A stretch of 64,000 nucleotides of DNA from contig JAILGA010000104.1 in assembly GCA_024697225.1 (NCBI GenBank), forward strand, positions 80,994 to 144,993, written 5' to 3'. Origin of the DNA: Lachnospiraceae bacterium (GTDB lineage: Bacteria > Bacillota > Clostridia > Lachnospirales > Lachnospiraceae). The notes beneath the pieces are model-generated. The model worked only from the letters and a program-made list of their open reading frames with translations, made no database searches and was not told the origin of the DNA. Positions 35,232 to 44,546 of the stretch are shown here, in pieces. The translations under genes and the position numbers were made by a program. Position 1 is the stretch's first letter, and each line of letters starts with the position of its first letter.

Positions 35232-36826
35232 CTTCCGAAGATCCTTGAGAGAGTCACAAGAGCCCCTCCGCCCGGCAGCTTGTAAAGCTCATATTCGGCA
35301 AGTCCCCTGAAGACGGAAAGCAGGATCAGATAGAGTATCCCGCCCGGCACAGCCAGAAAGATCACCGTCAGCACCTCACCGATCACTCCCGGGAGTGCCG
35401 CGCCCAGAGCCGCCATGGGAGCCGCGGCTACTGCGGTACATATGAAAGGTACCGCAAATCCGTGGATCAGCTCCTGTCTGTAGGAAAGCATGGCAGAAAG
35501 CAGAAATGCCAGCAGCAGTGTTGTAGCCGCGATCCCGGTCAGTCTCGCTGTTATGCAGGCATAGACGCCCTTTCCCGCGCGTCCCATCAGGATCAGGACC
35601 ACGGCGTGCACCGCGGTACCGATCAGCACCGAGACCCACACGGCGCGCATTCCGCCGATCTTACTTAAAAGGAGCGCAAAGAGCACCGCAAAGACCGCAA
35701 AAGGGACTCCGATCATCTGAAGTCTTAAGCATATCGTCCCCGCGTCATCAGGCTTTCCCGCGAGGATACTCACTACGGGCACCGCCAGCGCACAAACGAA
35801 CGCGGCCGCGGGGAGCGAAAGTATCATGACATGCCTGACCATACCGGCAAGTTTTCCCCTGGCTGACGGATAGTCCTCTCTTCCGCATCTTGCATGTACC
35901 CTGTAGACGTATATGACAAAGGGAAGCAGTACCAGTCCGCTGACAAGAAGCATCGGCGCATAGCCGATCCCGAACCATCTTCCCCATCCGGACAGCAGAT
36001 CCTCGCCCTCAGCCGGCATTGAATAAGAAAAGAAGACCCTCATATCAGCACCGTAGAGAATGAGCAGAAGCAGCGGGACAAATCCCTCTGAGGAAAAGTA
36101 TGAATAGTTCCTTCCTCTGGTCTTACCGGGGGACGGTATTCCCGATGTCCTGAACACGAAGGTGACGGCAGCAAGCTCGATCCAGACGGCTATAGCCGCA
36201 AGGCTCATGCCTGCCATCGCGCCGACTGCGCTGTATACCGATGCATAGCGGTCCGTCATCAACAGGGCATCCACCTTTTTCCCGTACCTCATGCCGATGA
36301 TCCCCAGGATACACGGCAGTATGAGCATCAGCACTCTGAACATCGCCCTGGAGATCGCAAGTCCGGCGTCGGCGCCTCTTGCCCTCAGATACCCCCTCGG
36401 CGCCCCCGAGGCAGCGGTGAAGGCTATTCCGGGCAGTGCTATGAGCATTATCCATCTGCTGCCGGCTCTGGAAGCCGTATCGCCGAAGAGGAAAGGGTAT
36501 ACCCAGACCATGGACAGTGCAAAAAGAACTCCTGCCAGAAAAGCCACCGCGGAAAGCTTACGTCTGTATACCGCGGCATCCTCATATTTTTCCGACTGAA
36601 GCAATATCCTTACGATCCTGTGGCACGGCCTCTCCCAAAAGAGTTCCGCGCAAAGGGAAGCTGCAACGGTAAACATGAGAGGCACCGAAAATACGGCAAC
36701 TCCCACGAAGCCCGCCACCCTGTCGAGCACCAGCGGAATAAACGCCATCACAACAACATCCCTTATGCAGGATGTGCTCACCCTGTCGGGTCTAAGTTTT
36801 TTTTCATCCGGTCTGCGCGTCGCCAA
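35228..36826 (-). CDS. MOP-superfamily flippase-like protein (SpoVB/MurJ-related)
   Basis: The 532-aa integral membrane protein has about 12-14 hydrophobic segments. The block GAPRGYLRARGADAGLAISR matches the conserved RGYxQG region of SpoVB/MurJ/Wzx exporters, and the C-terminus (FRGLAEYELYKLPGG) resembles SpoVB-type tails. Such proteins flip lipid-linked wall or polysaccharide precursors. The N-terminus is divergent: the usual first helix of the family is hard to see. The start is TTG 36826, with GAGAGGA about 8 nt upstream lying over the ybeY stop. Whether it acts on lipid II or a sporulation precursor cannot be told. Confidence 0.75.
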   Translation of the reverse strand: MATRRPDEKKLRPDRVSTSCIRDVVVMAFIPLVLDRVAGFVGVAVFSVPLMFTVAASLCAELFWERPCHRIVRILLQSEKYEDAAVYRRKLSAVAFLAGVLFALSMVWVYPFLFGDTASRAGSRWIMLIALPGIAFTAASGAPRGYLRARGADAGLAISRAMFRVLMLILPCILGIIGMRYGKKVDALLMTDRYASVYSAVGAMAGMSLAAIAVWIELAAVTFVFRTSGIPSPGKTRGRNYSYFSSEGFVPLLLLILYGADMRVFFSYSMPAEGEDLLSGWGRWFGIGYAPMLLVSGLVLLPFVIYVYRVHARCGREDYPSARGKLAGMVRHVMILSLPAAAFVCALAVPVVSILAGKPDDAGTICLRLQMIGVPFAVFAVLFALLLSKIGGMRAVWVSVLIGTAVHAVVLILMGRAGKGVYACITARLTGIAATTLLLAFLLSAMLSYRQELIHGFAVPFICTAVAAAPMAALGAALPGVIGEVLTVIFLAVPGGILYLILLSVFRGLAEYELYKLPGGGALVTLSRIFGR

Positions 36827-36831
36827 TCCGA

Positions 36832-37350
36832 CTATCCTCTCGTGATCCCAAGTCCGGAAAGAACAGCTTCCTGTCTGTTCTCCATAAGCTTTGCCTCATC
36901 TTCCGTCATGTGGTCATATCCAAGCAGATGTAGCATACTGTGTGCTATAAGAAACGAAAACTCTCTTCTTACGCTGTGGCCATACTCCTTCGCCTGAAGG
37001 AGTGCCCTGTCACTGTCTATAACTATATCACCTAACAGGATGTGCCCGGTCTCCGGATCCTCGGAATCCGGTACTCCCGCTTCGAGAACAGAAGCAGCAT
37101 CCTCTCCGTCATATTCGATATTCGGAAATGACAGCACATCCGTCGCGGCGTCTATGCCCCTGTGCCCACTGTTTATCTCACGTATCTCGTCATCGTCAAC
37201 GATGTAGAGCGATGCCTCGATCCTGTCCGAGATGCTTTTTTCCACCCCCTCGTTCAAAAGCACTCTTTCGCCGATCATACACGCCAGCGCCACTATGTCC
37301 TCACCGAGAATCTGCCCGAAACCCCGCTCGTCCTCAACGCAGAAAATCAT
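36832..37350 (-). CDS. ybeY: Endoribonuclease YbeY (rRNA maturation)
   Basis: Zinc-dependent RNase involved in 16S rRNA 3' processing and ribosome quality control. The 172-aa protein has the N-terminal segment LYIVDDDEIREINSGHRGIDAATDVLSF interpreted as the RGxDxxTDVLSF block, LGDIVIDSDRA, and the metal-binding HSMLHLLGYDH motif (HxxxHxxxxxH). The 5' end overlaps the upstream PgpH-like gene by 17 bp. The phoH-(7TM-HD)-ybeY order is common in Firmicutes. Confidence 0.95.
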   Translation of the reverse strand: MIFCVEDERGFGQILGEDIVALACMIGERVLLNEGVEKSISDRIEASLYIVDDDEIREINSGHRGIDAATDVLSFPNIEYDGEDAASVLEAGVPDSEDPETGHILLGDIVIDSDRALLQAKEYGHSVRREFSFLIAHSMLHLLGYDHMTEDEAKLMENRQEAVLSGLGITRG

Positions 37351-38524
37351 AATACAAAGTCTCTTTCTTCAGAAGCCTCTCCGTCTCCCCCAGTCCGAAG
37401 AGAGAGAGTCTGCTCTTTGCAAATTCGCCGTCCGCGCGCTGCTTCGCAAATATCCTGTCCACCAGCACGCTGTAATCAACGTTTACTTCCCTGTCCTTTT
37501 CAAACATGAACTGCAGCGATGCGATCATAGTTTCGCACAGCTGTACAACCGTTGCCTCAGCAGACAGCGGTTCACCCTTTTTATGAGTCACAAGCTCCAT
37601 TATCCCTGATATCGCATCCTCGGGAAAGCTGTACTGCCTGAGGAGATCCTCGCAATTAGCAGTGCTTTTTTCCTCGAGCACCACAAATATCCTGTGATAA
37701 TAGGACATGCTCCTGACCTTCCTGGCATCCATATCAAGAGCCGCAGCCACTCTCTGTGTCAGGTAATCGGTGTGTATCGCCCGCTTATAGAGCTTCTCAT
37801 CCGTATCCCGAAAGCGTGTCATCAGTGCAAAGGAGGGATCGTTGACCTCCATGTACCGCTCGGCCGTCTTTCTTACCACATAAAAGGAAAAGGCATTCAG
37901 CCCCACTATCAGTATCGCGAAATCTATGAAGGCATTGATAAAAGGCACCACAATTATCTTGACCGACAGGCTCTCCCTCAGAAACATCACGTGATAGCAC
38001 ACAATGAACATCGTCTGGACGATCAGGGCGATGAACACGGGAAGCCCCGTCTTCATGTTTTCATCCAGATGCCCGAGAAGCGCCACGGCGATAAAGCCAG
38101 CAAATATGTACATGAAAAATTCCGGTGTCGAACCGCCCTGCAGCAGAACCGTGAGCATTAAAAGAAGAGTCCCCGCATAGGCTCCCACAAAGGGGGATGA
38201 CACCAGCGCAAGCACCACATATATCGCCATAAAAGGCCATGCATCCGCGACAATGAGGGGAAGCAAAAGCGCCACCGCAAGAGAGAGCAGATAGCCTATA
38301 AAAAATCTCTTCGGATGAAGGGCATTGTCTTCTATGAGCAGATCCTTTTCCGAAAAAACAGTAAGCATTACGGACAGCGCATATGCTCCGGCAAAGGCAC
38401 TTATCATGGCGCGTATTATCTCGGATACGTCTCTTCCGTATGCAAAAGCAGCCACCCCCGTTCCCACGCAGGTGGCCGCCGTTATGACAAAGCCCCTCAC
38501 CGGTTTTTGCGGCTTCTTTTCCAT
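37334..38524 (-). CDS. Degenerate PgpH-like (7TM-HD) membrane protein
   Basis: It occupies the slot between phoH and ybeY normally taken by PgpH, a c-di-AMP phosphodiesterase. The 396-aa product has six to eight hydrophobic segments (residues 12-215) but lacks the large extracellular domain of PgpH (family about 700 aa). Residues 245-345 correspond to the HD domain, with first His251 kept (AIHTDYLTQRVAAALD). The HD dyad in AYYHDIGK is here SYYHRIF (His277, Arg278), the HHG motif reads THKKG, and the later Asp of LADSVEA is replaced (LCETMIA). Catalysis by the standard mechanism is unlikely. It could be a c-di-AMP binder or a membrane scaffold. Overlaps phoH by 28 bp and ybeY by 17 bp. Confidence 0.75.
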   Translation of the reverse strand: MEKKPQKPVRGFVITAATCVGTGVAAFAYGRDVSEIIRAMISAFAGAYALSVMLTVFSEKDLLIEDNALHPKRFFIGYLLSLAVALLLPLIVADAWPFMAIYVVLALVSSPFVGAYAGTLLLMLTVLLQGGSTPEFFMYIFAGFIAVALLGHLDENMKTGLPVFIALIVQTMFIVCYHVMFLRESLSVKIIVVPFINAFIDFAILIVGLNAFSFYVVRKTAERYMEVNDPSFALMTRFRDTDEKLYKRAIHTDYLTQRVAAALDMDARKVRSMSYYHRIFVVLEEKSTANCEDLLRQYSFPEDAISGIMELVTHKKGEPLSAEATVVQLCETMIASLQFMFEKDREVNVDYSVLVDRIFAKQRADGEFAKSRLSLFGLGETERLLKKETLYYDFLR

Positions 38525-39483
38525 TCGTAGTCCTCGTATGCCCTGACTATCTTCTGAACCAGCGGATGCCTCACCACATCGCTGCCGGTCAGCTCCATGA
38601 ACGCTATCTCATCGACATTTTTAAGCACTGTCCTCGCGACATCGAGTCCCGATCTGGTACCAGGCAGAAGATCCTTCTGTGTGGCATCGCCTGTTATCAC
38701 AACTCTCGAGCCATAGCCTATCCTGGTCAGGAACATCTTCATCTGTTCCGGGGTGGTGTTCTGCGCCTCGTCAAGTATGATATACGCGTTGTCGAGAGTC
38801 CGGCCTCTCATGTAGGCCAGGGGCGCCACTTCGATGAGTCCGCGCTCCATATTCTTCAGGAAATTCTCCGCGCCCATTATCTGATAAAGCGCGTCATAGA
38901 GCGGTCTGAGATACGGATCGACCTTGCTCTGCAGATCTCCCGGCAAAAAGCCAAGTTTCTCGCCGGCTTCGATCGCGGGTCTTGTCAGGATTATCCTCGA
39001 GACCTCATTTCTGGTAAAGGCCGTTATTGCCATCGCCATGGCAAGATACGTCTTCCCTGTACCCGCCGGTCCGGTGCCGAAGACTATCATGTGTTCCCTG
39101 ATGGCATTCACATAGGCCTTCTGTCCCAGGGTCTTGGGCTTTACGGGTTTACCGGTCACCGTGTGGCATATCACGTCGGAATCCATTTCCTCCATGACAT
39201 CGGCAGCCTTCTGTGCCGTCTTCTTATCCTTTTCAAGCTCTATGGCGTAATTTACTCTCTGCTCCTCCATCGGTTCCTGACCGTCATGAACAAGCGCGAG
39301 GATCAGATCCGCCGCTTTTCTCGGCGCCTGTCCCTCGCCCATGATCTTGAGTTCACCGTCCCTGTCGACTATCTCAACATGGAGCTCTTTTTCAATTTTC
39401 TTAAGATATACGTCCCCGCCGCCGAACACCTTCTGCATCTGTCCTGCGTCGAGCATCAGTCTCTTCTCGTTCTCTTTCCTCAT
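38497..39483 (-). CDS. phoH: PhoH-family ATPase
   Basis: The 328-aa P-loop protein has an N-terminal KH-like region (residues 15-75) and a PhoH ATPase domain. The Walker A motif is GPAGTGKTYLAMAMA, Walker B YIILDEAQNTTPEQMK, with LTRPAIEAGEKLGFLPGDL and RVVITGDATQKDLLPG. PhoH/YbeZ proteins are linked to RNA metabolism with YbeY. It overlaps the rlmH stop as ATGA and runs 28 bp into the PgpH-like gene. Confidence 0.95.
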   Translation of the reverse strand: MRKENEKRLMLDAGQMQKVFGGGDVYLKKIEKELHVEIVDRDGELKIMGEGQAPRKAADLILALVHDGQEPMEEQRVNYAIELEKDKKTAQKAADVMEEMDSDVICHTVTGKPVKPKTLGQKAYVNAIREHMIVFGTGPAGTGKTYLAMAMAITAFTRNEVSRIILTRPAIEAGEKLGFLPGDLQSKVDPYLRPLYDALYQIMGAENFLKNMERGLIEVAPLAYMRGRTLDNAYIILDEAQNTTPEQMKMFLTRIGYGSRVVITGDATQKDLLPGTRSGLDVARTVLKNVDEIAFMELTGSDVVRHPLVQKIVRAYEDYEWKRSRKNR

Positions 39484-39962
39484 TTGTGGTATGGTTCGCC
39501 CCGCGAGATCCTAAACGCGCGGTACAATTGTTCCAGAAGTATCACTCTCATGAGTTGGTGCGGATATGTCATGGCAGAAAACGATATGCGTCTGGCTGCA
39601 GCCCCGAGCACCTCCTTTGAGAGGCCGAAGGATCCGCCGATCACAAGCTGAAGCGCCGACGCACCGCTCACGGCAAGACTGTCTATCTGCGTGGAAAAGG
39701 TCTCGGAGTCCATGCTTTCTCCTTTTATATCAAGAGCCCACAATACCCCGTTCCCCTCAGCCGCTGCCAGGATTCTTTCTCCCTCGCGCGAGAGGATCTT
39801 TTCCTTCTCCCTGTCCGAAACTCCCTCGGGAGCCTTTTCATCTCCGAGCTCGGTTATCTTTAACACGCAGTAGCCGGACAGGCGTTTTGCATACTCCTCA
39901 CAGGCCTCGCGCCAGAACTTTTCCTTGAGCCTGCCCACGCAGATGATATGAATCTTAAGCAT
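39480..39962 (-). CDS. rlmH: 23S rRNA pseudouridine-1915 N3-methyltransferase
   Basis: SPOUT-fold methyltransferase of 160 aa. It starts MLKIHIICVGRLKEKFW and has LDIKGESMDSETFS, LVIGGSFGLSKEV (SAM-binding knot loop) and the C-terminal MTYPHQLMRVILLEQLYRAF with GEPYHK, all diagnostic of RlmH. It modifies helix 69 of 23S rRNA, acting on 70S ribosomes. It is 9 bp after nfnB and overlaps phoH, so it links the redox pair to the RNA-maturation genes. Confidence 0.97.
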   Translation of the reverse strand: MLKIHIICVGRLKEKFWREACEEYAKRLSGYCVLKITELGDEKAPEGVSDREKEKILSREGERILAAAEGNGVLWALDIKGESMDSETFSTQIDSLAVSGASALQLVIGGSFGLSKEVLGAAARRISFSAMTYPHQLMRVILLEQLYRAFRISRGEPYHK

Positions 39963-39971
39963 TCCGTGTAC

Positions 39972-41360
39972 TCAGGCGTTCATATACTCATCTATTCCCT
40001 TCGCTCCGGCTTTTCCCGCTCCCATCGCGAGTATGACCGTCGCAGCACCCGTCACGGCATCTCCGCCCGCGAACACGCCGTCCTTGGAGCTCTTGCCGCT
40101 TGATTCATCGGCCACTATGCAGCCGCGCCTGTTGACATCAAGACCCTCTGTAGTCGAAGCGATGAGCGGGTTCGGAGAGGTTCCGAGCGACATGATCACG
40201 GCGTCGCACTCTATCTCAAATTCACTTCCTTCAACCGCAACAGGGCTTCTTCTTCCGGACTCATCGGGCTCGCCCAGCTCCATCCTTATGCAGCGGATGC
40301 CGCGCACCCAGCCTTCTTCATTCTCAAGTATCTCGACCGGATTGGTGAGCAGGTCAAAGATGATGCCTTCCTCCTTGGCATGGTGGACCTCCTCCACACG
40401 CGCCGGAAGCTCAGCCTCGCTCCTTCTGTAGACCACATGCACCTCGGCTCCCATTCTGAGAGCTGTCCTTGCGGCGTCCATGGCAACGTTTCCGCCGCCC
40501 ACGATAACTGCCTTCTTCGGTCTCATAATGGGTGTATTGGATTCCTCGGAGAAGGCCTTCATCAGGTTGCTCCTGGTGAGGAATTCATTGGCCGAGAACA
40601 CGCCGAGCGCCTGCTCTCCGGGGATGTTCATGAACTTGGGAAGTCCCGCGCCCGAACCTACAAATACAGCCGAAAAGCCCTCGTCCTTCATCAGGGAATC
40701 GATCGTAACGGACTTGCCTACGACCACGTCGGTCTCGATACTGACTCCGAGAGCTCGCACATTGTCGATCTCCTTTGCTACAACCCTCTCCTTGGGGAGA
40801 CGGAACTCGGGAATTCCGTATGTAAGAACGCCTCCGGGCTCGTGAAGAGCTTCAAATACGGTGACGTCATACCCCATCTTTGCCAGATCGCCGGCACAGG
40901 TGAGTCCGGAGGGGCCGGAGCCGATGACAGCGACCTTTTTGCCGTTTTTGCTCTCGGGGGGCGCTGGTTTGATACCCATCTCTCTTGCGGTATCGGCGAC
41001 ATATCTCTCAAGCTTGCCTATGGATACCGCTTCTCCCTTGATACCGCGAACACACTTGCCCTCGCATTGCGTTTCCTGCGGGCACACGCGGCCGCAGATC
41101 GCGGGAAGCGAAGAAGACTCGCCGATCACACGGTATGCCTCCCCGACATTTCCTTCCTTGACAGCCTTTATAAACTGCGGGATTTTTATCGAAACCGGAC
41201 AGCCCTCAACGCACTTGGGATTCGGGCAGTTAAGGCAGCGGGAGGCCTCGGCCTCAGCCTCTTCCTTGTTATAACCGAGGCAGACTTCCTCGAAGTTGGT
41301 CGCTCTGACCTTTGGATCCTGCTCCCTTACCGGGACTTTTTTCATCATATCGACTTCCAT
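39972..41360 (-). CDS. nfnB: NfnB / GltA-type NADPH-binding flavoprotein subunit
   Basis: The 462-aa protein is homologous to glutamate synthase small subunit but is paired with NfnA rather than a large GltB, so it is most likely the NADPH-binding subunit of the electron-bifurcating NADH-dependent ferredoxin:NADP reductase. N-terminal Fe-S ligands are CLNCPNPKCVEGCPV and CGRVCPQETQCEGKCV. The FAD motif is VAVIGSGPSGLTCAGDLAKMG, and the second Rossmann is VGGGNVAMDAARTALRMG. The C-terminus has GGDAVTGAATVILAMGAGK. AGAGGAG precedes ATG 41360. A GltA-like glutamate synthase role is the alternative. Confidence 0.9.
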   Translation of the reverse strand: MEVDMMKKVPVREQDPKVRATNFEEVCLGYNKEEAEAEASRCLNCPNPKCVEGCPVSIKIPQFIKAVKEGNVGEAYRVIGESSSLPAICGRVCPQETQCEGKCVRGIKGEAVSIGKLERYVADTAREMGIKPAPPESKNGKKVAVIGSGPSGLTCAGDLAKMGYDVTVFEALHEPGGVLTYGIPEFRLPKERVVAKEIDNVRALGVSIETDVVVGKSVTIDSLMKDEGFSAVFVGSGAGLPKFMNIPGEQALGVFSANEFLTRSNLMKAFSEESNTPIMRPKKAVIVGGGNVAMDAARTALRMGAEVHVVYRRSEAELPARVEEVHHAKEEGIIFDLLTNPVEILENEEGWVRGIRCIRMELGEPDESGRRSPVAVEGSEFEIECDAVIMSLGTSPNPLIASTTEGLDVNRRGCIVADESSGKSSKDGVFAGGDAVTGAATVILAMGAGKAGAKGIDEYMNA

Positions 41361-41389
41361 CTTGATTCTCCTCTGATAATCACACTATC

Positions 41390-42271
41390 TCAATCGCAGT
41401 TGCCGCATCCGCCGTGGTGGGTTGCGCCTTCCTTTTCCCTCAGGTACAGACGTCCCTCCTCGGTTCTGTACAGCTTCATACGGGCCATGGCCTGGTCAAA
41501 GTCGACCAGATGCCCGTCGAACTCGGGACCATCGACGCAGGCAAATCTGACCTTGCCGTCAACGGTGAGTCTGCAGGCGCCACACATGCCGGTTCCGTCC
41601 ACCATTATGGGATTCATGCTCACAACTGTATGTATCCCAAGCTCTTTCGTGAGCTTGCAGACGAATTTCATCATTATCATCGGACCTATAGCCACACAGT
41701 GATCCCAGCGTACTCCGTCATTCCAGAGATCCTGAAGAGCCACCGTCACCATTCCGCTCCTGCCATAGGAACCATCGTCAGTGGTGATGGTCAGATTGCA
41801 GACATCCTTGAACTTCTCCTCCATGATGACGAGGTCCTTATTCTTGGCACCTATTATCACGTCACAGTCCACGCCGTGATCGTGCAGCCACTTCGCCTGC
41901 GGATATACCGGTGCGGTTCCGACACCGCCCGCGACAAAGAGGATCTTCTTCTTTTTGAGTTCCTCTACCGGAAGCTCGAGCAGATCGGAGGGCTTTCCGA
42001 GAGGACCCACCACATCGGCAAAGCCGTCTCCCTCTTCGAGACGCGACATCTTATCGGTCTCCGCACCTATGACCTGAATGACGATCTCGATCGTTCCCTT
42101 ATCCCTGTCGTAGTCACAGATGGTTAAGGGCACCCTCTCTCCGTCTTTATCCGCGCGGACGATGAGGAATTGACCCGGCTCACAGCTTTTTGCTATGCGG
42201 GGTGCCTCCACCACCATCCTGAATATGACGGGTGACTCGGTAAGTACTTGTTTTTCCAGGATTTTAAACAT
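41390..42271 (-). CDS. nfnA: NfnA / ferredoxin-NADP reductase-type subunit
   Basis: The 293-aa protein has an FAD-binding barrel (CEPGQFLIVRADKDGERVPL), an NAD-binding domain (ILFVAGGVGTAPVYPQ, IGAKNKDLVIMEEKF), and a C-terminal [2Fe-2S] site (GTGMCGACRLTVDGKVRFACVDGPEF read as separated Cys residues). It ends GGCGNCD. With NfnB it would couple NADH and reduced ferredoxin oxidation to NADP reduction, supplying NADPH for the biosynthetic operons nearby. It is the first gene of a long minus-strand run, with its own consensus promoter and GGAGG ribosome site. Confidence 0.9.
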   Translation of the reverse strand: MFKILEKQVLTESPVIFRMVVEAPRIAKSCEPGQFLIVRADKDGERVPLTICDYDRDKGTIEIVIQVIGAETDKMSRLEEGDGFADVVGPLGKPSDLLELPVEELKKKKILFVAGGVGTAPVYPQAKWLHDHGVDCDVIIGAKNKDLVIMEEKFKDVCNLTITTDDGSYGRSGMVTVALQDLWNDGVRWDHCVAIGPMIMMKFVCKLTKELGIHTVVSMNPIMVDGTGMCGACRLTVDGKVRFACVDGPEFDGHLVDFDQAMARMKLYRTEEGRLYLREKEGATHHGGCGNCD

Positions 42272-42302
42272 AATATATCCTCCTTAAATGGTCTTCGACC
42301 AC

Positions 42303-42331
42303 ATTATAAAATACTACAGCCACGCTTTCAA
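42303..42331 (-). promoter_or_regulatory. Promoter for nfnA operon
   Basis: The minus strand has TTGAAA (42331-42326), 17-bp spacer, TATAAT (42308-42303). A short hairpin TGGTC-GAA-GACCA (42301-42289) lies in the leader just before the GGAGG ribosome site. It may modulate initiation, or mark the end of the upstream transcript, but it lacks a U-tract. Confidence 0.75.
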
Positions 42332-42336
42332 TAGTC

Positions 42337-43671
42337 TCAGCGCCCCGACAGCGTAAAGAGCGTATAATTGCCGCTTGAGTCGTACCCCAGCCTGTGTACG
42401 CTGCCGTCGTTGGTATTTACTGCATAGAGAAGCCCCGTATCGGTCTTCTCACCGTTTGCCGGTCCGTAGCTCTCGACTATGCGGTAATACTCCCCGGCAC
42501 CCTCTATGACGATGACACTGTCGACGCGGTATGCGTTATACCCCTCCTCGTACCGCGCCTTTCCGGTGTTATCCAGAAGCACATCCTTTTTGATCAGCAC
42601 TCCTATGACCGATGCAACTGCCTGTTCCTCACTGACCAGTCTCGCATATACCAGATGATATGTCCTGTCAATGACTTCGCTGGCATTGCCCTCGCTGTCA
42701 AATGCCCTGAACCTGAACAGGCTGTTGCCGATAGGCATGACTATCGGTGCGGTATATTCGGCCGAGTCCTCGTCCGGCTCACTTCCGTCCGTGGTGTAGG
42801 TTATCCTGCATCCCTCCTGCATCACAGCCACTATCATGGTACTCTGGGTGTAATCTCCGCTGTCCTCAAGGATCACGGGAGCGGCAGGTCCGCTCTCACT
42901 AAGGGAATATACGCCTATAGCCTGCTCGCTGTATACGCCGTCTTCGTTCATTGCCACGGCTCTCACGGTATACTCGCCCTCCTCGGTGAGTATTATGGGT
43001 GCGAGATATCTCTCACCGGAAGCCTCGGGATCGTCGCCGTTTATCGTATAGTAATACCTGAGGGAATCGTCCTCCGGAAGCGTTATTTCAAGCTCATCCT
43101 CGTATCTTCCGGACATCGGCTCCAAAACCGGCTTTTCAGGAGGTTCCGAAACCTTCACGACCGTCTCGTCCGCAGGTTTGTCCGGCACTGCCTGAGCCTC
43201 CGTCTCCGCGGTCTGTCCGGACACAGGTTTTGCAGGATCATCTGAGGTGCTCGCAAGGGAATTCTTGTCAAACACCTGTATCCTCAATATCCTCGGGATA
43301 TTCACGACGGCGAGTATTATCACCGCAACGACGCAGAGTCCCGTTGTCACGGCTTTCAGGGTACTCTTCTGTATTCTGACATTAAACTCTATGAAGTCGT
43401 CGTCATCCCCCGAGACTCTTGTGAAAAAGCTCCGCTCATCCGCCGCGGATGCAGCACTGTTTTCATTCTCCAGCGCTATCTCGCTCGCGACGCTGTTTAA
43501 GACCGAGGAAATGGAATCATCCACCTCGGGCTCAAACTCGGGGACAAAATGGATCTCCTCCCCGCATTTCTCGCAATAGAGCTTTCCCTCAGGTATGAGT
43601 GCCCCGCATTTGGGGCATAGCATTGGTTCTTCGGTATACCCGGCGGGTATGGTCATTCTCTTTGTGTTCAT
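42337..43671 (-). CDS. Zinc-ribbon membrane protein with CHB_HEX-like repeats
   Basis: Not recognised as a named gene. The 444-aa product has an N-terminal zinc ribbon (LCPKCGALIPEGKLYCEKCG, residues 18-37), an acidic linker, one membrane segment near 110-130 (TGLCVVAVIILAVVNIP), then an outside region. There, two repeats resemble the chitobiase/hexosaminidase C-terminal domain: YYTINGDDPEASGERYLAPI (about 165-245) and YTTDGSEPDEDSAEYTAPI (about 245-335). A final 100-residue domain contains YRIVESYGP. It may sense or bind surface glycans. It follows folD by 12 bp, so it is likely co-transcribed with fhs-folD. No strong ribosome site decides the start. Confidence 0.75.
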   Translation of the reverse strand: MNTKRMTIPAGYTEEPMLCPKCGALIPEGKLYCEKCGEEIHFVPEFEPEVDDSISSVLNSVASEIALENENSAASAADERSFFTRVSGDDDDFIEFNVRIQKSTLKAVTTGLCVVAVIILAVVNIPRILRIQVFDKNSLASTSDDPAKPVSGQTAETEAQAVPDKPADETVVKVSEPPEKPVLEPMSGRYEDELEITLPEDDSLRYYYTINGDDPEASGERYLAPIILTEEGEYTVRAVAMNEDGVYSEQAIGVYSLSESGPAAPVILEDSGDYTQSTMIVAVMQEGCRITYTTDGSEPDEDSAEYTAPIVMPIGNSLFRFRAFDSEGNASEVIDRTYHLVYARLVSEEQAVASVIGVLIKKDVLLDNTGKARYEEGYNAYRVDSVIVIEGAGEYYRIVESYGPANGEKTDTGLLYAVNTNDGSVHRLGYDSSGNYTLFTLSGR

Positions 43672-43683
43672 ATTATCGTTAAT

Positions 43684-44535
43684 TTATTTACGCTTAATTG
43701 CTAAATCACAGCAGTTTCTCATGAGCATCGCAATGGTCATGGGTCCGACACCGCCCGGTACAGGCGTGATGTATCCGCATTTTTCCGATACGGATTCAAA
43801 ATCCACGTCGCCGCAGAGCTTTCCTGTGTCCGCGTCCCTGTTTATGCCCACATCTATTACGGCCGCGCCCTCTTTTACAAAGTCAGCGGTTATCATCCGC
43901 GGTCTCCCGACAGCGGCCACGATTATATCAGCGCGGCGGCAGACCTCCCCCAGATCCGCGGTCTTCGAATGAGCGACGGTAACAGTGGCATTTGCGGCGA
44001 GAAGGAGATTGGCCATCGGCTTCCCGACGATATTGCTCCGTCCGACCACCACCGCCTCTTTTCCTGCGATCTCCACCCCGCTCCTTTTAAGGAGTTCCAT
44101 CACTCCGGCAGGCGTGCAGGAGACAACACCCGGTTCGCCTATGGACAAAAGTCCCACGTTGACGGGATGGAAACCGTCAACATCCTTTTCGGGCGCTATG
44201 GCCCACAGTATCTTCTTCTCGTCTATATGAGCGGGAAGCGGCAGCTGGACCAGGATACCGTCCACATCCGCACGGCCGTTCAGTTCCTCAACGAGTTCCA
44301 AAAGCTTAACCTCTTCAGTAGCCGCAGGCAGCTCATAGGAGAGTGATCTTATACCTGCGTCCTCACAGGCCTTCTTCTTGTTCCTCACATAGACCGCGCT
44401 CGCGGGATCATCTCCCACCAGAATGACAGCCAGAGTGACCTCTCTGCCCTCAGCCTTAAGGCGTTCAACATCACGCCTTACCTCGCTTCTTATCTCGGCC
44501 GCCATGGCCTTGCCGTCTATAAGTTTAGCGCTCAT
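43684..44535 (-). CDS. folD: Bifunctional methylene-THF dehydrogenase/cyclohydrolase
   Basis: Interconverts 5,10-methylene-, methenyl- and 10-formyl-THF. The 283-aa protein has [18 protein letters not shown] (catalytic Lys), [28 protein letters not shown], and [17 protein letters not shown] at the NADP site. The C-terminal [19 protein letters not shown] is diagnostic. It sits 11 bp downstream of fhs; together they convert formate to methylene-THF for serine, purine and thymidylate needs. Confidence 0.97.
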   Translation of the reverse strand: MSAKLIDGKAMAAEIRSEVRRDVERLKAEGREVTLAVILVGDDPASAVYVRNKKKACEDAGIRSLSYELPAATEEVKLLELVEELNGRADVDGILVQLPLPAHIDEKKILWAIAPEKDVDGFHPVNVGLLSIGEPGVVSCTPAGVMELLKRSGVEIAGKEAVVVGRSNIVGKPMANLLLAANATVTVAHSKTADLGEVCRRADIIVAAVGRPRMITADFVKEGAAVIDVGINRDADTGKLCGDVDFESVSEKCGYITPVPGGVGPMTIAMLMRNCCDLAIKRK

Positions 44536-44546
44536 AGCTCTCTCCG

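Noticed and set aside
40380..41702. 440-codon plus-strand frame opposite nfnB and nfnA, and a 361-codon frame opposite phoH/rlmH (38566-39651).
   Set aside because: No motifs, no ribosome site, and both cross the boundaries of well-supported genes on the other strand.
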